From: Grimontia celer
GTDB lineage: Bacteria; Pseudomonadota; Gammaproteobacteria; Enterobacterales; Vibrionaceae
Reading direction: 5' to 3'
DNA length: 64,000 bases
Assembly (NCBI RefSeq): GCF_900055185.1
Contig: NZ_FIZX01000002.1
Location: 376,586 to 440,585, forward strand
Part shown: positions 44,567 to 53,547 of the stretch, in pieces
Layout: each line of letters starts with the position of its first letter
Numbering within the stretch: the stretch's first letter is position 1
Made by a program: the position numbers and the translations under genes
The notes under the pieces: model-generated
What the model saw: only the letters and a program-made list of their open reading frames with translations
Told to the model about the DNA's origin: nothing
Database searches by the model: none

Positions 44567-46057
44567 TTAGCGTTTTTTTGCGAATGGATTTGGGGGCGGC
44601 TCTGGCTCGGGATTGTCGTCGTCTACTTGTTTTACCGAGCGGTTCCTTTGCTCAAAAAGATCTGCTTCTCGAAGCGACACATACCTGAATACTGAGGCTG
44701 TCAGCGCTAAGAGGATATAAATAGGCCAAGTAAAGCCTTGGGTGAGAAAGGTCCCTGACACACAGAAGGCGACGATGCCAGAATAAAGCCCTTCAGAAAT
44801 AGCGCGGATGACAGGCCCATATTCGACTGGGTTAGCCATAACGATGCCTGTCGCGCGTTTTGCGGAAACGAACACTGTGATGGTCATGACCATAAAGGCG
44901 ATAAGCCCGATAAATCCCGTTTCACCCAATACGCCAAACCAAGTGCTGTGTACAGCATGGTTTAAGCCATCCCAATGCTTGGAATATTCAAAGTAGTTGA
45001 AGTAGAAGTTGTTTAACCCGACACCGGAGAATGGGTTGTCGACCGCCATATAAAAAGCAGCTTCCCACGCATATAGGCGACCAGCGGCAGAGGCGTCAAG
45101 ACCTTCCTCTGCAGCACCACCTGATTTACGGCCGCTTATCCCTGCCGCCACAAATAACACTGCTGCGGCAATACCGCCACCAATGAACAGCAGGGTTTTT
45201 GATTTCACCCGTCGCCAAGCCAACACACCAACCGCAGACATAATGCCCAGCAGTCCGCCGCGGCTTTGTGTTGCGATAATCGCGGAGAATATAGCAATGG
45301 CAGAGAGAAAAGCCATAAAGCGGGTTTTCTTCGATAAGCCGGGTGTCATCAGGATGCTGATGGTAAAAGAGAAGGGGAATAGTAGTACCAAAGCTAAATC
45401 GTTAGGGTCGCCAAGCACAGAGCCTAACTCTCGGCCAACGGTGACGCGCGTTCCTTCCACCATGCCGATGCCGTTTACTTTGTTGAACATGGTCACAATC
45501 GCAACAGCAGTGCCGGACACAGTGATCATTATCATGGCATTGCGATAGTGATGTATGCCGGTTAAAAGCCACGCCAAGGCTGGTGTCATGATGCCGATTT
45601 TCACGTAGATGTTCTTGAAATAGGCGATGGCTTCGCCCACGTTGCTGGAGAGGGGAATACCAATAAACACCAGCGCAAAAAAGATATAAAAGGCATTTAG
45701 TTCCTTGGATGTCCACATTTTGATTTTGCCGCTGAGGCCGATATGCCAGGCGAGTGTTGTCAGGGTACCGAGCGACAAAAGAAGCGGGAACTTAAGGTTA
45801 TAAAGCGGTGCAAATGCCTCGTGAAGCCGGAAAAAGGAAAAGGCGATAAAAAGTAGACCAAGCAATACCGGTTGGGACAGGGTGATAAGAATGGCGAGAG
45901 GAACGAGACCAATGGCGACTGGGATCACTGGATGCGGAATAACCAGCCACACCATGCAGGACAGTGCGACAAACGCTGCTGTCGCATGAACGAAATGCGT
46001 TCGGATGCGGGTAAGCAGAAGTTGTCTTTGCTCGTTAAGCCATTCGAATAATTGCAT
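44567..46057 (-). CDS. sypL: SypL-like polysaccharide polymerase/ligase (Wzy/WaaL family)
   Basis: 496 residues with about 11-12 membrane helices. The O-antigen ligase domain (about 240-420) has FSGVGLNNFYFNYFEYS, then HAVHSTWFGVLGETGFIGLI, the large periplasmic loop and following helix typical of the family. The C-terminus is polar and proline-rich (NPEPEPPPNPFAKKR). It joins repeat units in the periplasm. In V. fischeri sypL lies between sypK and sypM; here it has moved beyond sypA. A sigma-54 promoter precedes it. Confidence 0.86.
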   Translation of the reverse strand: MQLFEWLNEQRQLLLTRIRTHFVHATAAFVALSCMVWLVIPHPVIPVAIGLVPLAILITLSQPVLLGLLFIAFSFFRLHEAFAPLYNLKFPLLLSLGTLTTLAWHIGLSGKIKMWTSKELNAFYIFFALVFIGIPLSSNVGEAIAYFKNIYVKIGIMTPALAWLLTGIHHYRNAMIMITVSGTAVAIVTMFNKVNGIGMVEGTRVTVGRELGSVLGDPNDLALVLLFPFSFTISILMTPGLSKKTRFMAFLSAIAIFSAIIATQSRGGLLGIMSAVGVLAWRRVKSKTLLFIGGGIAAAVLFVAAGISGRKSGGAAEEGLDASAAGRLYAWEAAFYMAVDNPFSGVGLNNFYFNYFEYSKHWDGLNHAVHSTWFGVLGETGFIGLIAFMVMTITVFVSAKRATGIVMANPVEYGPVIRAISEGLYSGIVAFCVSGTFLTQGFTWPIYILLALTASVFRYVSLREADLFEQRNRSVKQVDDDNPEPEPPPNPFAKKR

Positions 46058-46102
46058 TTTTCTGAGAAAGATATGCCATGCATTGAGTAAAGCAGAGATC
46101 CC

Positions 46103-46118
46103 AGCAAAATGTGCGCCA
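46103..46118 (-). promoter_or_regulatory. Sigma-54 promoter of sypL
   Basis: Minus strand TGGCGCACATTTTGCT, GG and GC 10 bases apart with a perfect TTTTGCT -12 half, 46 bases before the sypL ATG. I found no convincing enhancer motif within 150 bases upstream. Confidence 0.8.
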
Positions 46119-46171
46119 GAGAAAGAAGATATACAAAGTGTCTTAAAAACAAATGGTTAGAATAGTGAAAA

Positions 46172-46196
46172 GAAAAACGCGCCGATTCGGCGCGCT
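46172..46196 (-). terminator. Terminator after the aspartoacylase-like gene
   Basis: A GC-rich stem around CGCGCCGATTCGGCGCG, followed on the minus strand by TTTTTC. The plus strand also has a T-run, so it can work both ways. Confidence 0.88.
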
Positions 46197-46237
46197 TTTT
46201 TATGATTTTGCATGTCAAATCGGGAAGTACTGAAAAA

Positions 46238-47248
46238 TCAGAGTGTTGCACCAGGGTGTATTAGACGAATAACCAGTGAACCTGCTGCACGCATGGATTC
46301 GACATTGTGACTCAATACCACACCACCTTCAGGCGCATGGTAACGGTGCTCTTCTTCACCAAAGCTATCGTATTGGATCGCCAACACCTGACCTTTCTCT
46401 ACTGTCTGTAACAATTCAACTTGTGGAAGAATAAAACCGCCCTGAACAGCGCGAATACTTGTCACGCGGGCACTTTCAATTGCAGGCTCCACGGCTGCAA
46501 ACTCGCCATCGATCAAACCGTATAGAGTGAAGATGTTGAGAACACCGCGAACCGTACGGTTCACCATTTCCATGTCAGTGTAACGGCCGACACCGGCTTC
46601 AACCGTAATGCTTGGAATACCGCTCTGGTTCCAAACGGTTTCCAGAATTCCCGGGTCGCCTGGATCGTTCAGAATGGCATCAGGATTCATCATGCGGGCC
46701 ATGTTCACGGCATCATCCAGGCGGTAATCTGCGAACACATAAAGTGGATAGCATGTGCCTGAAGTTTGCGTATGCAGGTCAATCGCCAAATCTGCATTTG
46801 GCTGAAGAAGGTTACGCCAGATCGGATCTAAGTAACGCTGAGGCTCGTTACCATGCGCATTGCCCGGGAAGTGCCGGTTCAGGTTACCACAGGAAACGTC
46901 TGGGTCAGAGGAAAAGAAATCACGGCTGTGGTGCAGCATACCGCTCAGGTTGACGGTTGGGACGATAGTCACACAGCCCTTCAGCGACTTGCCTCGTAAA
47001 GCGCGTGCAATGGCTTGTGCTGACAATACACCGTTGTATTCATCGCCATGAACACCTGCGGTGATCATGATGTTCTTGCCTGGTTCAGTACCTTTAAACA
47101 CCCAGACAGGAAGATGTTGCCACTGTGCCAAAGCATCGGTTGCCGCGCGGAACCAAAACTTGTGTGCGCCTGCATCCAATTGGCTCACATCAAGTGATGA
47201 AATCACTGACAATCCGTCGATTTTGTTTCCTTCAATACACTTCGTCAT
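46238..47248 (-). CDS. Succinylglutamate desuccinylase/aspartoacylase family zinc enzyme
   Basis: 336 residues. The M14-like zinc site is visible: GVHGDE (His67, Glu70) and DLHT (His159). NLNRHFPGN carries the usual substrate-binding Asn-Arg, and TVEAGVG contains the probable catalytic glutamate. Such enzymes remove acyl groups from amino acids or related amides. It follows a YfcC-type transporter gene on the same strand, so uptake and deacylation of an N-acyl amino acid or peptide is plausible. The exact substrate is unknown. Confidence 0.85.
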   Translation of the reverse strand: MTKCIEGNKIDGLSVISSLDVSQLDAGAHKFWFRAATDALAQWQHLPVWVFKGTEPGKNIMITAGVHGDEYNGVLSAQAIARALRGKSLKGCVTIVPTVNLSGMLHHSRDFFSSDPDVSCGNLNRHFPGNAHGNEPQRYLDPIWRNLLQPNADLAIDLHTQTSGTCYPLYVFADYRLDDAVNMARMMNPDAILNDPGDPGILETVWNQSGIPSITVEAGVGRYTDMEMVNRTVRGVLNIFTLYGLIDGEFAAVEPAIESARVTSIRAVQGGFILPQVELLQTVEKGQVLAIQYDSFGEEEHRYHAPEGGVVLSHNVESMRAAGSLVIRLIHPGATL

Positions 47249-47293
47249 TACGTAATTTCTTATTTTTAAGAATTTTATGGGTCGTTAAAACTC

Positions 47294-47321
47294 AAAAAAG
47301 GCGAGATTGTCATCCCGCCTT
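47294..47321 (-). terminator. Terminator of the YfcC-family gene
   Basis: On the minus strand AAGGCGGGAT pairs with ATCTCGCCTT and is followed by TTTTTTGAG. It lies between the transporter and aspartoacylase-like genes. Confidence 0.85.
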
Positions 47322-47346
47322 CATTCATGTCGTTAATGCTTTAAGC

Positions 47347-48876
47347 TTACGCGAAGCCAGTGAGATGTGCACTCACAACTGTGATACTTGCGATTACAAA
47401 AAGTAAAAGCATAAATCGCCAGACAAACTTCGCCCAGTTACCCCAATCAATTCGACACACACCCAGTGTAGCCATCAATGAAGCAGATGTCGGTACAATG
47501 ATGTTGGTAAAGCCGTCACCCAGCTGGAAAGCCAGAACCGCAACCTGACGTGTTACACCAGCTATGTCAGACAAAGGTGCCAGCAGAGGCATGGTCAGCG
47601 CCGCCTGACCTGAACCGGATGTCACGAAGAAGTTGAACACGGATTGGAATACGTACATCAGCCATGCTGCAGCCGCTGACGGTAATTCGCTGATGGTGCT
47701 GCCCGCATTGTGAAGGATAGTGTTCAATACACTTGGCTCGTCAGAACCGCCACCCAGCATCAACAAAACACCCTTTGCGAAACCGACCAGCAGAGCCGGT
47801 GCCAACATGATGCTTGCGCCTTCTTTAAACGAGTCAGCAACGTCGTTAAAGGTCATGTTGTTAAGCTTGAAGATGATAGCGATGATGGCTACCACAAAGC
47901 CCATGGTGAAGAACTGGGACGCAATTTCTGGGATGTACCAGGCGTGCATGACTACACCCCAGACGACCCAAATAGTAGTCGCCAGAACAGTCAGGATCAC
48001 GAGTGTATCGCCAAAGCCCCAACGCGGTTCGCTTTCTTCCATTGCTTTGTCTTTCAGGTAGGCATCAGACTCAAAGCTGTACGACGCTTTCGGGTTCGCT
48101 TTGATTTTCGAAGCGTACATCATGGTGAAAGCGATACCCACCAGCGTAAAGCCCGCCCACATCGCCATGCGGAATGTCATGCCTGACAGGATTGGAACGC
48201 CAGCGATGCCTTGCGCGATAGCAACAGAAAATGGGTTCATCCAAGACGTTGCGAAACCAACCTGTGTCGCAACGTAAGTGACCATCACGGTAGAAATGCC
48301 GTCGTAGCCGAGTCGTACCATCAGCGGAGCGATAATAATCGCAAACGCGACCGCTTCTTCACCCATGCCAAATACCGCGCCACCAAGAGAAAACAATAGG
48401 AACAGCACAGGGATAAACAGCGCTTCGCTGCCTTTGGTTTTATCGATAAGCTTTAAAATACCGTTATCAATGGTACCCGTGCGCATCACTACGCCGAAAG
48501 CCCCACCAATGATCAGCATGAACATGATGACGCCAATCGCGGAACCCCATTTCGAGCCGGAAACCAGGCCTTCAAATGGGAAGTTCATCAGGCCAATACC
48601 ACCACCAGAAGCAAAGAACTGGACTGGGTTATAAACCACATTACCCGCCTCATCAGTGATCAAGCGGAAGGATTCCGGGTTGATAACAGTTCGGGATTTT
48701 TCGGCACCGTCGACCATAAAGCTGACTTGTTGACTGTCGAACTGACCGATAGGGATCAGGTATGTCATAGCTGCGGCAAATAGGCCGACAAAAAAGATCA
48801 GGATCAGCGTATCCGGCATTTGCCATTTTTTCGGCGAGGAAGCGGTGTCCTGAGATTCAAGATGTGTTTGAGACAT
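47347..48876 (-). CDS. YfcC/AbgT-like membrane transporter
   Basis: 509 residues from ATG 48876; the reading from 48936 adds an unlikely hydrophobic tail. About 12-13 membrane helices, starting MPDTLILIFFVGLFAAAMTYLIP. Family features are the early PxGxF segment (IPIGQFDSQQV), SLGGAVFGMGEEAVAF and TSGSGQAALTMPLLAPLSDIAG, as in the YfcC (DUF401/ArcD-related) family. Its members are annotated as basic amino acid or C4-dicarboxylate carriers. The ribosome site is weak, so the start is less certain. Confidence 0.85.
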   Translation of the reverse strand: MSQTHLESQDTASSPKKWQMPDTLILIFFVGLFAAAMTYLIPIGQFDSQQVSFMVDGAEKSRTVINPESFRLITDEAGNVVYNPVQFFASGGGIGLMNFPFEGLVSGSKWGSAIGVIMFMLIIGGAFGVVMRTGTIDNGILKLIDKTKGSEALFIPVLFLLFSLGGAVFGMGEEAVAFAIIIAPLMVRLGYDGISTVMVTYVATQVGFATSWMNPFSVAIAQGIAGVPILSGMTFRMAMWAGFTLVGIAFTMMYASKIKANPKASYSFESDAYLKDKAMEESEPRWGFGDTLVILTVLATTIWVVWGVVMHAWYIPEIASQFFTMGFVVAIIAIIFKLNNMTFNDVADSFKEGASIMLAPALLVGFAKGVLLMLGGGSDEPSVLNTILHNAGSTISELPSAAAAWLMYVFQSVFNFFVTSGSGQAALTMPLLAPLSDIAGVTRQVAVLAFQLGDGFTNIIVPTSASLMATLGVCRIDWGNWAKFVWRFMLLLFVIASITVVSAHLTGFA

Positions 48877-49146
48877 TCCATCATTCTCAATAAAAAAGAA
48901 AGCATGAAATGTCGTCATAGTTGAATAAGAAGTCAATTCAATTTAATAGTCGCCACGATTTATTCAATTAATCCTTATTCTCGCGCAAAAAATAGCGCGT
49001 TGCGCTGGTGGGGGAGTGGAATGTGAATGGCATGAGTTGAGAACGAAATTTAGCCACTAAAGGACGGCTAATCCTTGGTTTTGGGTATACACACGTTTTT
49101 CAATTGGATATCTTTTGTACAAACAAAGAGTTCGCGAGGGAAAGCC

Positions 49147-49434
49147 ATGAGTAACCTAGAAGTTTTGTTCGACTTCGCCAAGGAACACAAGAAAATCACG
49201 ATTCCTATCCTTGCTGTGTTGATCGTGCTTGCAGGTTTCTACATCTACCGAATACCAGACTTCATCTACGGGATGAAAGTGCAGTATGACCTTCAGAAAG
49301 AAACCGAAGTGAGATTGCTGACGGGTCAATGTGTGGTGAACGTGAGCAAAGAAGAAGGCGTGAAGGATTGGATCCACTGCGAGCGGCTATTTGGTACGAC
49401 GTCATCAGAGCCAGGCGCAGAAGTGGTTGAATAA
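49147..49434 (+). CDS. Small single-pass membrane protein of unknown function
   Basis: 95 residues from ATG 49147 with GAGGG upstream; the reading to 49075 adds no plausible sequence. One membrane helix (about 18-38: ITIPILAVLIVLAGFYIY), then a soluble tail with two cysteines (GQCVVNV and WIHCERLF) that could form a disulfide. I do not recognise the family. It stands alone between the transporter and phoD. Confidence 0.7.
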   Translation: MSNLEVLFDFAKEHKKITIPILAVLIVLAGFYIYRIPDFIYGMKVQYDLQKETEVRLLTGQCVVNVSKEEGVKDWIHCERLFGTTSSEPGAEVVE

Positions 49435-49660
49435 TGAGCGCGGATGACAAGAAAGTACCAAAATCTCTTTCGTTTCAGAAGTAAGATAGTTATCTAAGAC
49501 ATTGAAAATTAGTCAATGCATTATCTTTGTCTCAATACCGTCATGTAGAAGAAAACTGACGATCACTACGCTGTCTTTTTCCACTGTAAAGCTTGCTCCG
49601 CCAGCATAGCGTTCATTGACGTTGTGCTGGCTTCTTTCAGTTTCGAAAAGGACGAACGCA

Positions 49661-51245
49661 ATGTCAGAACAATCAAAAAATGGAATCAACAGACGTCGTT
49701 TTATTGCGGGTTCAGCGGCCGCCTCGGGCACATTGATGCTTGGCGGTATCGCACCGGCATTTGCGCGTGGTGACAGTAAACGACCGGGCACCCCTTATGG
49801 CGTTGCCAGTGGCGACGTGACTCAGGGGGAAGCCATTCTGTGGTCTTCGTCTGATGCCCCAGCCCAAATGTGGGTCGACATTTCCTATCACCAAGATTTC
49901 AGAAAGCACATCACTCTACAAGGACCAAATGCGCTGGCAGAAACCGGGTTTTCCAGCAAACTGGCAATCAATGATTTAGCACCTGGTCAGAAAGTTTTCT
50001 ATCGTGTGCGCTACCAGTCTTTAGAAGACTGGCAGAGCTGGGGTGAGCCAGTGGTGGGTTCGTTTAATACTCCGCCAGCAGTTGCATCTAACATTCGTTT
50101 TCTTTGGTCTGGTGATACCGCGGGTCAGGGTTGGGGCATCAACGAAGAATGGGGTGGCATGCGTATTTACGAAACCATGCGCCAGACAGCACCTGATTTC
50201 TTTATTCACTGTGGTGACACCATTTATGCTGATGGCCCATTGAAAGAAGAAGTCACGCTGAAAAACGGCGAAGTGTGGAACAATATTGTCACGCCGGAAA
50301 AAGCCAAAGTGGCAGAAACGCTTCAAGAGTTCCGTGGCAATTTCGCTTATAACTTGATTGACAAGAACGTCCGAGCGTTTAACAACGAAGTGCCGATGAT
50401 CGTGCAGTGGGACGACCACGAAACGGTTAACAACTGGTATCCGGCCGAGGTGTTAAACGATGAACGTTACCAGAACGAGCAGAGCGTCGCTTTGCTCTCA
50501 GCCCGAGCGCGTCGTGCTTTCTTCGAAATGAACCCTATCCGCAGCTCGGCTGCGGATCCTCAACGTATTTACCGCAAATTTCATTATGGCCCACTGTTGG
50601 ATGTGTTTACGCATCGACATGCGCAGTTATCGTGCTGACAATGGTGCGAACAACCAAACCGAGTCTTCAGCTGACACTGTGTTCTTTGGTAGCAAGCAGA
50701 TCCTTTGGCTAAAACAGCAATTGCTAGCATCGAAAGCGACCTGGAAGGTGATTGCTTCAGATATGCCAATAGGCATGATTGTTTACGATGACTGGAAAAC
50801 CAAATCAACTTTCGAAAACATGGCGAATGGTGATGGACAACCCAAAGGGCGTGAGCTCGAAATGGTTGAACTGCTGCGTTTTATCAAACAAAACAAAATT
50901 GAAAACGTAGTTTGGCTGACGGCAGATGTTCATTACACCGCTGCACATTACTACGATCCAAACAAGGCGCAATTCCAGGACTTCGAACCTTTCCATGAAT
51001 TTGTCTCTGGCCCACTCCATGCGGGTACGTTTGGCCCGAACGACATGGATAACACCTTTGGCCCACAGGTCTTGTTCAGCAAGCATCCGGAAGGTGGGCA
51101 AATTAATCTGCCACCTTCAGCGGGGTTACAGTTCTTTGGGCAAGTTGATATTGACGGTGAGTCGGAAGAAATGAAGGTGACGCTGAAAGATTTGGTCGGC
51201 AGCAGTTTGTATACCAAAACGCTGACGCCGAAGAAGTCGGCCTAA
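49661..51245 (+). pseudogene. phoD: PhoD-family alkaline phosphatase, interrupted by a frameshift
   Basis: The first frame (49661-50638) begins with a Tat signal (NRRRFIAGSAAASG) and carries the N-terminal domain and the catalytic metal motifs SGDTAGQG, HCGDTIYADG and QWDDHETVNN. At about 50604-50610 the sequence GTGTTTACGCATCGAC shifts: skipping one base restores LLDVF-RIDMRSYR, and the second frame (to 51245) holds the rest, including TADVHYTAAHYY. The two parts together make a full-length PhoD, an exported phosphodiesterase or alkaline phosphatase. Either a one-base insertion inactivates it or this is a sequencing error. AAGGA stands before the start. Confidence 0.88.
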
Positions 51246-51252
51246 CTCGCTT

Positions 51253-51281
51253 AGCCCTCCTGTTGTCAGGAGGGCTGTTTT
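51253..51281 (+). terminator. Terminator after phoD
   Basis: AGCCCTCCTG pairs with CAGGAGGGCT over a TTGT loop, followed by GTTTTC. Confidence 0.88.
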
Positions 51282-51283
51282 CG

Positions 51284-52231
51284 TTAGCGACTAATACTGA
51301 GTTTGGGCGCGCGCATTACAAGGAACACTGCCAGAGCGCACACTGCAAAGCCAATAATGGTGGCTGTTGAAAATGCTTCATCGAAAAAGAGCCACCCCTG
51401 AATAGCGGTAACGGGCGGAACCAGATAAATGACAGAGGTAACTTTAGATGCTGCGCCTTGTCCAACCATGTAGAGGTAGAGCAACACCGCAATGACTGAC
51501 AACGCCAGTACTGACCATATCATGGTGAGGGTGAACGTTAACGACCAAGTCACTTCGAAGCCCTCCACCAACCAAGCAATTGGCAAAAAGAACACACCAG
51601 CTGCGACATATTGCCACATCGCACAGGCAACCAAATCAACACCCTGACAAAAGTGCTTTTGGTACAAAGTGCCAAGGGTGATGCCTAGCAATGCAAGGAA
51701 AACAAAGAGGTAAGCATAGAAAGGCTGAGCGTCGATATTCCAGCTCATCTTACCTTGCACGACCAGTGCGATACCGAGAATACCTGCGAGTAGGCCAACC
51801 CATTGTGCTGGGTTAAGACGCTCGCTGGAAAGGTTAATCACTATCAGCGCCGTGAGGATCGGTTGGAACCCAACCAATAAAGATGACAAACCAGCAGGCA
51901 TGCCAAAGCCAATCGCCGCAAACACCCCGCCGAGATAAAAACCGTGGATTAGAAGCCCAGACACTAGAACGTGAAACAGTACTTTGCCTTTGGGCATCAC
52001 AGGTTTCATTACGCCCAGAATCACCACAAAAACCAAAACGTTCAACACCATGCGAATAAAGAGGAAAGTGGCAGCATCCGCATAGGGAAGGCCAAATTTG
52101 GCACCGATAAAGCCTGTGCTCCAAAGCAAGACAAAGATAAAAGGAATGGCGCTTTCAGCATGGGGCAGCAATCCTTGCGCGATGAGAGTAAGTCGAGAAG
52201 TGATTAAAACGCAATCAGTGTGCGACAACAA
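51284..52231 (-). CDS. DMT superfamily exporter (EamA domains)
   Basis: Up to 315 residues, about ten membrane helices in two EamA repeats. The first repeat starts FIFVLLWSTGFIGAKFGLPYA, a common signature. The second has PPVTAIQGWLFFDEAFSTATIIGFAVCALAVF, cut by the usual E/F-rich turn. The start is uncertain: the longest frame begins with TTG at 52231 and no nearby ATG fits, so the true start may be another TTG near 52180. It probably exports small metabolites; the substrate is unknown. Confidence 0.83.
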   Translation of the reverse strand: MLSHTDCVLITSRLTLIAQGLLPHAESAIPFIFVLLWSTGFIGAKFGLPYADAATFLFIRMVLNVLVFVVILGVMKPVMPKGKVLFHVLVSGLLIHGFYLGGVFAAIGFGMPAGLSSLLVGFQPILTALIVINLSSERLNPAQWVGLLAGILGIALVVQGKMSWNIDAQPFYAYLFVFLALLGITLGTLYQKHFCQGVDLVACAMWQYVAAGVFFLPIAWLVEGFEVTWSLTFTLTMIWSVLALSVIAVLLYLYMVGQGAASKVTSVIYLVPPVTAIQGWLFFDEAFSTATIIGFAVCALAVFLVMRAPKLSISR

Positions 52232-52402
52232 GGAAAATGATTTTGTCCAAAAGGCTATGAAATTGATAATTTAATAACAGTGCCAACATAAAATATAAGG
52301 TGTGGTCTAATTGAAGAATCAATTCAGATAGATCAGTAGTTTAATAGTCTCCTTTCTATGGAAATAAGGGTATGAAACGAATGACTTGATGTTGTTTTTA
52401 TA

Positions 52403-53116
52403 TCAAGCTCTATCAATGAGCATATAACCTCTTCCTCGTGATGTGACAATATATTCGGGCATTTTGGGGTTATCCAGTAGCTTTTTTCTTAACCTCCCTA
52501 TTAGCATGTCAATTGATCTACTATTATTTGAATGATGGTTCTTCCCTATGGCTTTTGATAATTCTTTTCTCGAAGTATACTTGCCCCTATTTCCAATCAG
52601 GTGCAATAGTATTTGATGTTCGCCATCAGTTAAAGAGTGGGTCTTTTCTCCAATCTGTATGAGCCTATTTTCAGGATCAACTCTTAATTTTCCGAACCTA
52701 ATGGTGAAGTTGTGGCCTTCATCCGAAGAGCAACAAAAAACTCGTTGGACCAAATTGAAGGTCTTAATAGCCAGCTCGTCACAATCAACATCCGAAGTTA
52801 TAACGTCATCCACGCCATTTCTAAGCAATGAAATCCTTTCCGAACGTGATAGAGATGAGCATCTAACAAATTTTATTGAATTATGAAGGCCAGCAAGGTT
52901 AGTAACGTTTCTTATAAAATCTTCTTTATAATCTTTAGTGCTTATGATTACAGAATGGTACCTACGCTCTGAAGTGTTAATTGAGTTAAAAAGTATTTCA
53001 TTATTATCCTTTCTATAGCCAATTTTTTCCACATGCATATCTAGTGTGTTAAAGCTTATAAAAGTAAAAGGATAAGACTCGGAGTCACACAGATACAGAA
53101 CGCTATATTTTTTCAT
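52403..53116 (-). CDS. Orphan OmpR-type winged-helix regulator with degenerate receiver
   Basis: 237 residues. The C-terminal domain (about 138-237) is a good OmpR/PhoB winged helix: FGKLRVDPENRLIQIGEKTHSLTDGEHQILLHL, NNSRSIDMLIGRLRKKL and TSRGRGYML. The N-terminal part (about 1-125) has a receiver-like length and a GVDDVITSD segment, but no clear acidic pocket or phospho-acceptor aspartate in the right place. No histidine kinase lies nearby. It is divergent from the giant lipoprotein gene and may control it. The whole region is lower in GC than its neighbours. Confidence 0.82.
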   Translation of the reverse strand: MKKYSVLYLCDSESYPFTFISFNTLDMHVEKIGYRKDNNEILFNSINTSERRYHSVIISTKDYKEDFIRNVTNLAGLHNSIKFVRCSSLSRSERISLLRNGVDDVITSDVDCDELAIKTFNLVQRVFCCSSDEGHNFTIRFGKLRVDPENRLIQIGEKTHSLTDGEHQILLHLIGNRGKYTSRKELSKAIGKNHHSNNSRSIDMLIGRLRKKLLDNPKMPEYIVTSRGRGYMLIDRA

Positions 53117-53547
53117 GATTATTTCTAGCCAATTTTCATATTGTGAATACTAATATTCAGTAACTCGAGATTGTTTTCAATTATCCAGAGTAACACTTTG
53201 TAAACAGTCATCCGTTTTTTCTTGTTCATGTTGACATATAAAACATAAGCATAGATCTATATGGGTTCATTCATTGTGTTGTCGATTTTTTATTGAAAGA
53301 GTGCTACTTAAGACTACATACCAACTGTCACTCATATCCCTTCACTTCTACTGACAATATTGATACTTGTCGTTGTTGCGATCAAATTCTAATGCTGAAT
53401 GAAATCAATAAGACTTTTCTTAAGATGTTGAGAAGTAACAGTATGTAAATACACCAGAAATATTCGTCTTTAGTCGATTAAGTTTTTTAGGTTATCCCGT
53501 TTTATAGGGATAAAAAAGGCATCAATCACTAACGAAAAGAGAGCATT
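53117..53547. other. AT-rich intergenic region between regulator and giant lipoprotein genes
   Basis: About 430 bases, strongly AT-rich, without a credible gene. It must hold the promoters of two divergent genes. No clear sigma-54 site or operator was found. Confidence 0.5.

Noticed and set aside
46058-46075. TTTTTCTGAGAAAG near the sypL start as a SypG enhancer
   Set aside because: Only the TGAGAA half matches; the other half lacks the CA at the right distance, and it lies between promoter and gene.
49616-49660. Longer phoD start at 49616
   Set aside because: The Tat signal and ribosome site point to ATG 49661.
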